Shown here piece after piece: positions 25,060 to 32,939 of a stretch of 64,000 bases of DNA (the first letter of the stretch is position 1; every line of letters begins with the position of its first letter). Below the pieces are notes generated by a model, which was not told the origin of the DNA, did no database searches, and saw only the letters and a program-made list of their open reading frames with translations. Location: assembly GCF_000381925.1 (NCBI RefSeq), contig NZ_KB907307.1, forward strand, positions 1,612,001 to 1,676,000, read 5' to 3'. The translations under genes were made by a program, and so were the position numbers. This DNA is from Nocardia sp. BMG111209 (lineage in GTDB: Bacteria; Actinomycetota; Actinomycetes; Mycobacteriales; Mycobacteriaceae).

Positions 25060-25797
25060 ATGAGCACGGTGGACCGCGTGGCGATCGTGACCGGCGGATC
25101 GGGCGGTATCGGGGGTGCGGCGGCCCGGCGGCTGGCGGCCGCGGGAACGGCTGTGGTGGTGCACTACTCGGGTAGCGCCGCGCGGGCCGAGCAGGTGGTC
25201 GCGGAGATCACGGCCGCGGGCGGGCAGGCGGTGGCGGCCGGTGGCGATGTCGCCGACCCCGCCGCGATGGCGGCCCTGTTCGAGGTGGCCGAGCGGGAGT
25301 TCGGCGGGGTCGACGTGGTGGTGAACACGGCCGGGATCATGCTGCTGGCGCCGCTGGCCGAGATGGATCTCGACGATTTCGACCGCACACTGCGGGTGAA
25401 CGTGCGTGGCACCTTCGTGGTGTCGCAGCTGGCCGCGCGCCGGGTGCGGTCCGGGGGTGCGCTGATCAACTTCTCCACCTCGGTCACCCGGTTGCAGCAG
25501 CCGACGTATGCCGCCTATGCGGCGTCGAAGGGCGCGGTGGAGGCCATGACGCTGATCCTCGCGCGCGAGTTGCGCGGCCGGGACGTCACGGTGAACGCGG
25601 TCGCGCCGGGCCCGACCGCCACACCGCTGTTCCTCGAGGGTAAGAGTGCGGAGGTGATCGATCGGATCGCCGCGGCGGCCCCGCTCGGGCGGCTGGGCAC
25701 ACCGGAGGACATCGCCGAGACCGTGGCATTCCTGGCGGGGCCCGGCGGCCGCTGGACCAACGGTCAGGTCCTGTACGCCAACGGCGGAATCGCCTGA
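25060..25797 (+). CDS. SDR-family NAD(P)-dependent oxidoreductase
   Basis: A 245-residue classical SDR resembling FabG-type ketoreductases: AIVTGGSGGIGGAAARRLA, VVVNTAGIMLLAP, LINFSTSVTR (Ser), YAAYAASK (Tyr/Lys), and the C-terminal TNGQVLYANGGIA. GGGAGA precedes ATG. Divergent from the TetR at 24319-24936, its probable repressor. Substrate unknown. Confidence 0.9.
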   Translation: MSTVDRVAIVTGGSGGIGGAAARRLAAAGTAVVVHYSGSAARAEQVVAEITAAGGQAVAAGGDVADPAAMAALFEVAEREFGGVDVVVNTAGIMLLAPLAEMDLDDFDRTLRVNVRGTFVVSQLAARRVRSGGALINFSTSVTRLQQPTYAAYAASKGAVEAMTLILARELRGRDVTVNAVAPGPTATPLFLEGKSAEVIDRIAAAAPLGRLGTPEDIAETVAFLAGPGGRWTNGQVLYANGGIA

Positions 25798-25825
25798 CGC
25801 GCCGGGCTGCCATAGCCTGGAGGGC

Positions 25826-26620
25826 ATGTCATCCGACCACGGCAGGCCGTCCCGCTCCCCCGCGACCCCGCTGACCTCCGTCGCCGACGCCGCGCGGCCC
25901 TCGCCCGCAGAGGAGGCGAGAACCGTTGCGGCGGCGACGAATACGGCCACGTTGGCGACCCTCACCGGCGAGGGCGGCGATCCCTGGGCCTCGTTCGTGA
26001 CCTTCGGCCTGCTCGACGGGCAGCCGGTGCTGTGCCTGTCGCGGATGGCCGAGCACGGGCGCAACCTGGAGGTCGACGCGCGGGCGAGCCTGGCGATCGT
26101 GGCCCCGGACATGCCGGCCGATCCGCTGGCCGCGGCGCGGGTGACGCTCGCCGGGATCGCGGAACGACCGCAGGGCGAGGAGGTGGCCGCGGCCCGGCAG
26201 GCCCATCTGGCGGCGGTCCCGGCCGCGTCGATCTATGTGGACTTCACCGATTTCACGCTGTGGGTGCTGCGCGTGGAGCGGGTGCGCTGGGTCGGTGGTT
26301 ACGGGCGGATGGATTCGGTGACCGCCGAGGACTATGCCGCTGCCGCACCGGATCCGATCACACCCGGCGCCGGGCGGGCCGTCGCGCATCTCAACGACGA
26401 CCATGCCGATGCGCTGCTGGACATGGCGCGGGTCCTCGGCGGCTATCCGGATGCCACTGCGGCCGTGTGTGATCGCGCCGACCGGTACGGTCTGGATCTG
26501 CGCGTCGAGACGCCGCGCGGGCCCGCCGCGACCCGCGTCGGATATGCCGCTGCGCTCACCTCACCCGGTGAACTGCGCTCGGCCACAGTCGAATTGACGA
26601 GGATCGCGCGGGCCGGCTGA
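25826..26620 (+). CDS. HugZ-like pyridoxamine-5'-phosphate-oxidase-fold protein with DUF2470
   Basis: A 264-residue protein. Residues about 30-170 form the FMN-binding split barrel (TNTATLATLTGEGGDPWASF, LCLSRMAEHGRNLEVDARAS); residues 185-262 form a DUF2470 domain (AVAHLNDDHADALLDMARVL). This two-domain layout is that of HugZ/HutZ haem-utilisation proteins and related plastid proteins, which bind haem at the His-rich loop. GGAGG lies just before the ATG. Suggests a haem- or FMN-related function in the cytoplasm. Confidence 0.87.
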   Translation: MSSDHGRPSRSPATPLTSVADAARPSPAEEARTVAAATNTATLATLTGEGGDPWASFVTFGLLDGQPVLCLSRMAEHGRNLEVDARASLAIVAPDMPADPLAAARVTLAGIAERPQGEEVAAARQAHLAAVPAASIYVDFTDFTLWVLRVERVRWVGGYGRMDSVTAEDYAAAAPDPITPGAGRAVAHLNDDHADALLDMARVLGGYPDATAAVCDRADRYGLDLRVETPRGPAATRVGYAAALTSPGELRSATVELTRIARAG

Positions 26621-26730
26621 GCTGTTCCGGCGAGGGTGGGTCACGTTCGGGTAGTGCGGTACGCGGGTGCTCGCCGAGCCCGTGTCCGATACTGGATGCC
26701 GATCCTCGATCCGCACTTCAGGAGGCCGTC

Positions 26731-27204
26731 GTGGCCGTTTCCCTTCTCCGTATCCTGTCCCGATCCGTAACCGCCGCGGTGCTGGCCGCGGCCGCGGTCA
26801 CCGGCGTGGCCGCCTCCGCGCAGGCCGACGACACGCCGAGCAAGCAGTACCTCTGGAACGTCGACATGCACGCCGGCGACTGCACGATGTTCCGCGGCGC
26901 GACCTGGGTGGTGGTCGCCGACGGTACCGCGCATTTCGACGGCCTGGTCACCAGCGGCAGCAACAACGACGCCTGGCTGATGCACGCCCAATTGATCGGC
27001 GCCGGTGGGAAATACCTCGGCAACATCATCGCCCAGGAACCGGGGGTCGACGACATCGGGCGCTTCGTCCAGAATCTGCCCGACAAGCGCCGTCAGTATC
27101 CGTGGCACATCGACGCCACCTACAACGTCGGCAAGCTGGGGCCGCACGGTGTCTCCGAGGTGTTCGAACAGCTGGAGACCATCCATCTGCAATCCCACTG
27201 CTGA
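26731..27204 (+). CDS. Small secreted protein, possibly DUF6294
   Basis: A 157-residue exported protein. Signal peptide: basic start, then VTAAVLAAAAVTGVAASAQA with cleavage after AQA. Mature part is rich in aromatic residues and strands (DCTMFRGATWVVVADGTAHF, GAGGKYLGNIIAQE) with two Cys, one at the last residue, that may pair. I associate it with the family annotated as DUF6294 in Nocardia and Streptomyces, without certainty. GTG start with AGGAGG 5 nt upstream. Function unknown. Confidence 0.78.
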   Translation: MAVSLLRILSRSVTAAVLAAAAVTGVAASAQADDTPSKQYLWNVDMHAGDCTMFRGATWVVVADGTAHFDGLVTSGSNNDAWLMHAQLIGAGGKYLGNIIAQEPGVDDIGRFVQNLPDKRRQYPWHIDATYNVGKLGPHGVSEVFEQLETIHLQSHC

Positions 27205-27236
27205 CGTTCGCGGATCGCGTTGTGACGCAATTCGAT

Positions 27237-27956
27237 TCAGGCCATCGACACCAGCCTGGCGCCCCCGTCCGCCTCGACGACCGTGCCGGTGATGGTGCGG
27301 TTGGTCGCGACGGCGACGGTGATGTCGGCGATGTCCTCGGCGGTGGCGATGTGCCGCGCCGGTAGCCGCTGCGCGGCCTGGGTGAAGTAGTCGCGGCGGG
27401 CTTGCTCGGGAAGCGCGCTCCACCACGGGGTGTCGACGAATCCGGGCGAGACGGCGTTGACGCGGATCGGGGCCAGTTCGGCGGCGAGCGGTTTCACCAG
27501 GGCCTCCACCGCGCCGTTGACGGCGGCGATCCCGGCGGTGCCGGGCATGCCCGCGCGGGCGGTGACGGCGCCGATCAGCGTGATCGAGCCGGTGGGGGCC
27601 AGCTGCGGCAGGACCGCCTGCACGGTGGCGAGGTGGCCCCAGAACTTGGCGTCGAAGGCGCGGCGCAGCACCGAGTGGTCGAGGTCGGCGATCGGGCCGA
27701 CGCCCTCGCTGCCGGCGAGCGTGACCACCAGCCAGTCGATACTGCCGATCGCCGCGGCCACGGTCGCCATCGCGGCGCGGTCGGCGCCGTCGGCCCGGTG
27801 ACCGATCAGGGCCGGGTCGCTATCGGCGGCCGCGGCCAGGCGCTCCTCGCCGCGGGCGGCGATGTGGACGGTCGCGCCGCGCTCCCGCAACAGCCGGGCG
27901 GTGGCCAGGCCGATGCCGGAGGTGCCGCCGACGACGAGGGCTACAGGGGCATTCAT
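27237..27956 (-). CDS. SDR-family oxidoreductase with modified active site
   Basis: A 239-residue SDR: ALVVGGTSGIGLATARLL at the N-terminus and VNAVSPGFVDTPWW later. At the active site the usual Tyr-xxx-Lys is altered: the region GMPGTAGIAAVNGAVEALVK has no Tyr, so Asn and other residues replace the catalytic pair, as in some short SDRs annotated as dehydrogenases of unknown activity. Divergent from TetR at 28026 with an 8-bp dyad between. Confidence 0.85.
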   Translation of the reverse strand: MNAPVALVVGGTSGIGLATARLLRERGATVHIAARGEERLAAAADSDPALIGHRADGADRAAMATVAAAIGSIDWLVVTLAGSEGVGPIADLDHSVLRRAFDAKFWGHLATVQAVLPQLAPTGSITLIGAVTARAGMPGTAGIAAVNGAVEALVKPLAAELAPIRVNAVSPGFVDTPWWSALPEQARRDYFTQAAQRLPARHIATAEDIADITVAVATNRTITGTVVEADGGARLVSMA

Positions 27957-27980
27957 CAGGTCTTTCCCTTCCGAGGTATT

Positions 27981-28004
27981 TCGAACCGGTACGTCTCGGT
28001 TCGA
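27981..28004. promoter_or_regulatory. TetR operator
   Basis: TCGAACCG-N8-CGGTTCGA: perfect 8-bp arms, between the divergent SDR and tetR genes; TAACAT (28012-28017) 8 nt before the tetR ATG looks like a -10 box of a short-leader message. Confidence 0.7.
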
Positions 28005-28025
28005 TTCACGCTAACATCGGTACCG

Positions 28026-28622
28026 ATGAACGACAAGCCCACCGCCCGCCCCGGGCGCAAACGCAGCGAGGACAGCCGGATGGCGATCCTCGGCGCCGCA
28101 TTCGAACTCACCGCCGAACGCGGGTACGCCGGGTTGACGATCGAGGGCATCGCGGCCCGCTCCGGCGTCGGCAAGCAGACCATCTACCGGTGGTGGCCGT
28201 CGAAGGCCGATGTGCTGCTCGATGCGCTGGCGACCAAAGCCGATCTGTACGTGCCGATTCCGGACGAGGGCGGTTATTCCGCCGATCTGCGGAAGTTCCT
28301 GGCGGACAGTTTCGCGCTGGGCGGCAACGAGACCGTGGTGGCGGCGTTGCGGGCACTGATGGCACATGCCCAGGTGGACAACGAGTTCGGGCTGCGGTGG
28401 CGTGGCGAATTCCTGCAGCGGCGGCGCGACGCGCTGCTGGTCATCGTCGAACGCGCCGGCGCGCGCGGCGAGACGCCGCCGGGGCTGAGCCCGGAGACCG
28501 TGGCGGACATCGTGTTCGGCACCATCTGGTATCGGCTGCTGGCCACCGATCGGCCGGTATCCGGTGAGCTGGCCGACGAACTCGTCACCGCGATCACGGG
28601 AAGCCTTGCGCCGCAACCGTGA
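28026..28622 (+). CDS. TetR-family transcriptional regulator
   Basis: A 198-residue TetR protein with helix-turn-helix LTIEGIAARSGVGKQTIYRW followed by WPSKADVLLDAL, the RWWPSK type. C-terminal TetR_C_11-like domain (PVSGELADELVTAITGSLAP). Divergent from the modified SDR and presumed to repress it through the TCGAACCG dyad. Confidence 0.9.
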   Translation: MNDKPTARPGRKRSEDSRMAILGAAFELTAERGYAGLTIEGIAARSGVGKQTIYRWWPSKADVLLDALATKADLYVPIPDEGGYSADLRKFLADSFALGGNETVVAALRALMAHAQVDNEFGLRWRGEFLQRRRDALLVIVERAGARGETPPGLSPETVADIVFGTIWYRLLATDRPVSGELADELVTAITGSLAPQP

Positions 28623-28743
28623 TCGGGTCCGCGGTGGGGGTGGTGGTGATCGGCCTACTGCGCAGGTGGTGGTGATCGGGTCTGCTTTGTGCCCGGTGGT
28701 GATCGGTCCGCTGCGCGGAACAGCGATCAGGTCTGCTGCGCGA
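28619..28743. repeat. Degenerate direct repeats, about 26-bp period
   Basis: Copies of GTGATCGG(G/T)(C)n...CTGCGC begin at 28619, 28646, 28672, 28699 and (degenerate) 28723, with spacing 27, 26, 27 and 24 bp. The array starts at the end of the tetR gene and runs into the 3' end of the LysR gene. It has no clear hairpin. Confidence 0.6.
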
Positions 28744-29605
28744 CGGTGGTGAACAGGTCGACGGCGCGGCGGGCGGCGGGGTGTGCGGTGCGGTCCTCGC
28801 GGATGGCGAGGGCGATGCGGCGGACCGGGGTCGGGTCGATCAGCGGGCGGGCCAGGACCTGTGGGGGCAGGTCGACAGCGGCCAGCCGGGGCATCACGGT
28901 GATGCCGATTCCGGTGGCCACCAACGCGATCGCGGTGGGATAGTCCGGGGCCTGGACCTGGAAGGCGGGGGTGATGCCCGCCCGCGCGCAGGCGTCGAGC
29001 AGGACGCGGCGGCACGGGCCGTCGGTGTGCTCGTTGTCGATCCAGGGGCGGTCGGCGAGGTCGGCGAGGCGCACGTGGGGTTCGGCGGCCATCGGGTCGT
29101 CGCGGTGCAGGCCGACGACGTAGGGGTCGGCGGCGAGGTGGTGTACCCGGACGCCGGGTGGGGGCGGGGACTGCGGGTCCTCCACGAAGATCTCGATATC
29201 GCGTTGGCCTTCGGCGTATTCGGCCATGCGCAGTTCCAGTCGCAGGTCCGGGAATTCGCTGCGCAGCGCCTCGACCACCGGTGGTAGCCAGGCCGCGCTG
29301 ACGGAGCCGAAGTAGCCGATCGACAGGCTGCCCGCCCGGCCGGCCCGCAGGTCGCCGACCATGGTGTCCAGCCGGGTCAGTTCCGCGAACAGGCGGTCGG
29401 ATTCGGCGGCGAGGGCTCGCCCGGCGGTGGTCGGTAGCAGGCCGCGTCCGGATCGTTCGACCAGTCGCAGGCCGGTCTGCCGTTGCAGGGCCGCGAGTTG
29501 CTGGCTGGCTGCCGACGGGGTGTAGCCGAGGGCGGCGGCGCTGGCGCGGAGCGAGCCGGTCGCGACGATCGTGCGCAGCAGGCGCAGCCGCGTGATGTCG
29601 AGCAT
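28727..29605 (-). CDS. LysR-family transcriptional regulator
   Basis: A 292-residue LysR protein: N-terminal winged helix MLDITRLRLLRTIVATGSLR, ASAAALGYTPSAASQQLAAL, then the linker helix and a periplasmic-binding-like effector domain (GSLSIGYFGSVSAAWLP, ALVATGIGITVMPRLA). The start is adjacent to an inverted repeat at 29622-29640. Divergent from the EamA exporter gene, which it probably activates. The 3' end carries part of the repeat array. Confidence 0.9.
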   Translation of the reverse strand: MLDITRLRLLRTIVATGSLRASAAALGYTPSAASQQLAALQRQTGLRLVERSGRGLLPTTAGRALAAESDRLFAELTRLDTMVGDLRAGRAGSLSIGYFGSVSAAWLPPVVEALRSEFPDLRLELRMAEYAEGQRDIEIFVEDPQSPPPPGVRVHHLAADPYVVGLHRDDPMAAEPHVRLADLADRPWIDNEHTDGPCRRVLLDACARAGITPAFQVQAPDYPTAIALVATGIGITVMPRLAAVDLPPQVLARPLIDPTPVRRIALAIREDRTAHPAARRAVDLFTTVAQQT

Positions 29606-29621
29606 TCTCGAATCGTACAGT

Positions 29622-29640
29622 GGCACTGAACAGTTGTGCC
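29622..29640. promoter_or_regulatory. LysR-box inverted repeat
   Basis: GGCAC-N9-GTGCC, 17 bp upstream of the LysR start. Its dyad with a T-N11-A-like core suits a LysR recognition site controlling the divergent pair. Confidence 0.5.
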
Positions 29641-29764
29641 GGATCGTTCGCTTGTGCTGTCCGATGGCGGCGGTGACGATGGCGAGATGATCACAGACTC
29701 CGCTCCGGCGCCGCGTCCGATAATCGCTTGTGCCGACGAGGGTTCCGCCGCGAGGATCACCGGC

Positions 29765-30679
29765 GTGAGCACCGAATCCACGATCGCGCCACCGCGTACC
29801 GGTATCGATGTGCCCAGCGCGGTGGCCGCGCTGGTGACCGTGGTGCTCTGGTCGTCGGCGTTCGTCGCGATCCGCGATGCCGGTCCGGCGTTGTCGCCGG
29901 CGCCGATGGCGTTGCTGCGGCTGGCGGTGGCGGCCGTGGCGTTGTCGGTGCCGGTGCTGGCCCGCGGTGGGGTGGTGGCCCGGCTGCCGCGGTCGGGGCG
30001 GCCGTGGTTGCTGGTCGTCGCGTATGCGGTGCTGTGGCTGGCCGCGTACACCGTCGCGCTCAACACCGGTGAGCGGCATGTGGATGCGGGGACCGCCGCG
30101 CTGCTGGTGAACCTGGCGCCGCTGCTGGTAGCCGTCGCCGCGCCGGCGCTGTTCGGGGAGCGGCTGACCCGCTGGTTGCTGCTGGGTGCGGTGGTCTCGC
30201 TGGCCGGGGTCGCGTTGATCGCGTTCGGTTCCGGTGGTGGGCATCGCGACGGTCTGGGTGTGCTGTTGTGCCTGCTGGCGGCGGTCCTCTATGCCGTGGG
30301 TGTGCTGGTGCAGAAACCCGCATTGCGCCATGTGGATCCGCTGACCGCGATCTGGCTGGGGTGCGCGATCGGCACGGTGGTGCTGCTGCCGTGGGCCCCG
30401 CAGTTGGTCACCGAACTGGCCGCCGCACCCGCGCGTACGATCGCCGACGCCGTCTATCTCGGATTGGTGCCCACCGCACTGGGTTTCACCCTGTGGTCGT
30501 TCGCGTTGCGCCGCACCGACGCCGGTCGCCTGGCCGCGAGCACGTATGCGGTTCCGGCGATCTCGACGCTGATGTCGTGGCTGCTGCTCGGCGAGGCCCC
30601 CACCGCCGTGGTGTTCGCCGGTGGCACGATCTGCCTTGTGGGCGTGGCGATCTCGCGGCGGGTGCCGCGCCGGTCGTGA
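29765..30679 (+). CDS. EamA/DMT-family exporter
   Basis: A 304-residue ten-helix drug/metabolite transporter with two EamA repeats: AALVTVVLWSSAFVAIRDAG opens repeat 1 and GVLLCLLAAVLYAVGVLVQK opens repeat 2; the last helix ends with RRVPRRS. The GTG at 29765, with GAGGA upstream, gives the normal family length; upstream codons would add an unrelated N-terminus. Regulated by the divergent LysR. Its stop overlaps the SMI1/KNR4 start. Confidence 0.9.
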   Translation: MSTESTIAPPRTGIDVPSAVAALVTVVLWSSAFVAIRDAGPALSPAPMALLRLAVAAVALSVPVLARGGVVARLPRSGRPWLLVVAYAVLWLAAYTVALNTGERHVDAGTAALLVNLAPLLVAVAAPALFGERLTRWLLLGAVVSLAGVALIAFGSGGGHRDGLGVLLCLLAAVLYAVGVLVQKPALRHVDPLTAIWLGCAIGTVVLLPWAPQLVTELAAAPARTIADAVYLGLVPTALGFTLWSFALRRTDAGRLAASTYAVPAISTLMSWLLLGEAPTAVVFAGGTICLVGVAISRRVPRRS

Positions 30680-31368
30680 CGCATGACTGGTCGGATGTTC
30701 CCGGGCGGCTCGCGCGCCTGGCCGCGGTTCCGGACGCGAACAAGGTCTTCGGTGCCGCCGGACACGGATGGCGCCTCGAGCCACCGCTGAGCACAGCCGA
30801 ACCGGGTGCGGTCGAGGGTCGACTGGGAGTGGTTCTGCCGGAGGAGTATCGAGCGTTCCTGCCGGCAGTCGGACGGGGCGGGGCCGGGCCGGCGTACGGG
30901 TTGTTCCCGGTGGTGCGGGTGGACGGGCGGTGGCGGTGGGACGGTGACGGGGCGGGCCTGACCCAGCTCGACGCGCTGGCGCAACCGTTTCCGTATGCCG
31001 CGGAGTTCAATCCCGCGGACGGACTGCCCGACGCACCCGTGGAGGCGGCCTTCGAGTCGGGTGCGGCCTTCGAGGCCGCGGTGGACGAGTACTGGGAACA
31101 GCGTGACGAGATCGTCTACGGGCGGCGGCATTCGGTCGGGCTGCTCTACCTGTGTCATCTCGGTTGTGCCCTGCGGGAGGCCCTGGTCGTCAGTGGGGAG
31201 TCGCGGGGGCAGATGTGGGCCGACAATTCCGCCGATTACGGCGGATTCGTGCCGCTGGTCGACGACGACGGAAACCGGATGGGTTTCGCGCAGTGGTATC
31301 GGCGGTGGCTGGATCGCAGTGAGATCGATTGCGGCATAACCGGTTCGGTGTCACTGTCCGGTCGCTGA
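30676..31368 (+). CDS. SMI1/KNR4 (SUKH)-family protein
   Basis: A 230-residue SUKH-fold protein. Diagnostic region: EGRLGVVLPEEYRAFLPAVG, then GGAGPAYGLFPVV; later LLYLCHLGCALREALVVSGE and a WADNSADYGGFVPL segment. In bacteria such proteins are often immunity proteins against nuclease or deaminase toxins, but many are housekeeping. GTG start overlaps the EamA stop (GTGA, 30676-30679). No toxin gene is adjacent, so an immunity role is not supported here. Confidence 0.85.
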   Translation: MTHDWSDVPGRLARLAAVPDANKVFGAAGHGWRLEPPLSTAEPGAVEGRLGVVLPEEYRAFLPAVGRGGAGPAYGLFPVVRVDGRWRWDGDGAGLTQLDALAQPFPYAAEFNPADGLPDAPVEAAFESGAAFEAAVDEYWEQRDEIVYGRRHSVGLLYLCHLGCALREALVVSGESRGQMWADNSADYGGFVPLVDDDGNRMGFAQWYRRWLDRSEIDCGITGSVSLSGR

Positions 31369-31391
31369 CCGCCGGCTTCCCGCGACGGCGG
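31369..31391 (+). terminator. Possible hairpin terminator
   Basis: CCGCCG-N11-CGGCGG directly after the SMI1/KNR4 stop codon. Short stem, no U-tract. Confidence 0.35.
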
Positions 31392-31450
31392 CCGCATTCA
31401 CGGCACGGCGCTGGGCGGTTTGTGCTGGCCGGGGTGAGAAGGTGGAGGGG

Positions 31451-32683
31451 ATGACGATCGAATCTCGGGTGCCGCCGGATGCCCCGGCCGGTGTGGTTGC
31501 CGTGCCGGAGACCGTGCGGGCCGAATTGCGGCGCGGGGTGCGCAGTGTCCTGGTGGACGCGGTGGCGTTGCGGCTGGTGCGGGAGCGGTTCGACGACGAG
31601 CAGGCGGGAGCGCTGCGGCGGTATCTGGAGGCGTCGCAGTCGCCGAACACGGTGCGCGCCTACCGTTCCGATTGGATCGGGTGGTCGGCGTGGTGCGCCG
31701 CGGAGGGGCGGCAGGCGTTGCCCGCGGACGCGCTGGATGTCGCGGTGTATCTCGCGGCGGCGGCGGATGCGCGCCGGGAGTCGGGAGCGTGGGCGTTCGG
31801 GGCGGCGACGCTGGAGCGCAAGAGTGCGGCGATCGCGGCGGTGCACGCGGCCAACGGGTTGCCGTCGCCGACGCGGTCGGATGTGGTGCGGTTGACGTTG
31901 CGCGGTATCCGGCGGACGCGGCGGACCCAGCCGGCGCGGAAGCGGCCGGTGCTGCTGCATACGCTCGAGCAGTTGCTCGCCGGGCTGCCGGCGGCGGGGT
32001 GGCCGACCGAACCGGCGCGGCGGCGTGATGCGCTGGTGTTGCTGGTGGGGTTCGCGGGTGCGTTGCGGCGCAGTGAGCTGGCGGGGCTGCGGATCGGGGA
32101 CGCGCGGGTGGATCTCGATCATGCCAGCGGTGAGCCGATCCTGTTGATCCAGTTGCCGGTCACCAAGACCGATCCGACCGGCGCAGCGGCGCAGCGGGTG
32201 GCGTTGCCGCGCGGGCAGCGGCCGCACACGTGCCCGGTCTGCGCGTTCGCGGATTGGCTGCGGTTGCGCGAGATTCACGCCGGCGACAGTGATCGCGGGG
32301 TGCGCATGTGGTCGGACGGGCTTGCGGCGCAAGGGGATCCGGCGATCCATCGCTGTCACGGGTTCACCGGGACCAGCCTCGCCGATCCGGAACTGCCCTT
32401 GTTCCCGGCGATTTCGCGGCACGGCGGGATCGGCGCGACGGCGATGTCGGGACGGGCGGTCGCGGAACTGGTGAAGCGGTACGCGGCGCGCGCCGGGCTC
32501 GATCCGGCGTTGTTCTCGGGCCATTCGCTGCGCGCGGGGTTCGCCACGCAGGCAGCGTTGGGTGGGGCCAGCGACCGGGAGATCATGCGGCAGGGGCGGT
32601 GGTCCAATCCGCGCACGGTGCACGGGTACATCCGGACGGCGAATCCCCTGGAGGACAATGCCGTCACCAAATTGGGGTTGTGA
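31451..32683 (+). CDS. Orphan tyrosine recombinase/integrase
   Basis: A 410-residue tyrosine recombinase. N-terminal SAM-like DNA-binding domain (QSPNTVRAYRSDWIGWSAWC), then the catalytic domain with Arg in GALRRSELAGLRI, Lys in LPVTKTDPTG, His-xx-Arg in FSGHSLRAGFAT, Trp in RQGRWSNPRT and nucleophile Tyr in VHGYIRTAN. All catalytic residues are present. ATG at 31451 is preferred over the GTG 9 nt earlier because AGAAGG lies about 8 nt upstream. No tRNA, excisionase or flanking att repeat is visible, so its element may be lost or it may have a chromosomal job. Confidence 0.9.
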   Translation: MTIESRVPPDAPAGVVAVPETVRAELRRGVRSVLVDAVALRLVRERFDDEQAGALRRYLEASQSPNTVRAYRSDWIGWSAWCAAEGRQALPADALDVAVYLAAAADARRESGAWAFGAATLERKSAAIAAVHAANGLPSPTRSDVVRLTLRGIRRTRRTQPARKRPVLLHTLEQLLAGLPAAGWPTEPARRRDALVLLVGFAGALRRSELAGLRIGDARVDLDHASGEPILLIQLPVTKTDPTGAAAQRVALPRGQRPHTCPVCAFADWLRLREIHAGDSDRGVRMWSDGLAAQGDPAIHRCHGFTGTSLADPELPLFPAISRHGGIGATAMSGRAVAELVKRYAARAGLDPALFSGHSLRAGFATQAALGGASDREIMRQGRWSNPRTVHGYIRTANPLEDNAVTKLGL

Positions 32684-32939
32684 GTGCTTTATCGGGTGAA
32701 TTGCGTTTCGGTGCAGCACTCGGAGTCGAAGGATATTGAGATATCCGTCCCGTTGCGCTGATCGGCAATTCATGGCCTCCGCCGAGGTATTCAACCCATG
32801 ACAGACACTGTGACCAGGTGTTATGGTATGTAATTCCCGTGATTTTGCGATCGATCCCGTCTATCTTGATTTCTCGCGGTGAATATGGCCGCCTTGTGCG
32901 AGGATTCGGCATGTGCGGTACGCCGGTAGGGTCCGATTC
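32684..32939. other. AT-richer intergenic region
   Basis: A 256-bp stretch with clearly lower GC than its neighbours and several stop codons in all frames. It contains no supported gene. TAGGGT at 32927-32932 is the probable -10 box of the amidase gene. The base composition and its place after the recombinase make it a candidate relic of integration. Confidence 0.5.

Noticed and set aside
28619..28743. CRISPR array
   Set aside because: Copies are degenerate, spacers would be under 20 bp and vary little, and there are no cas genes.
30676..31368. Toxin-immunity pair based on the SMI1/KNR4 fold
   Set aside because: No polymorphic toxin or secretion gene lies beside it; it is coupled to an exporter instead.
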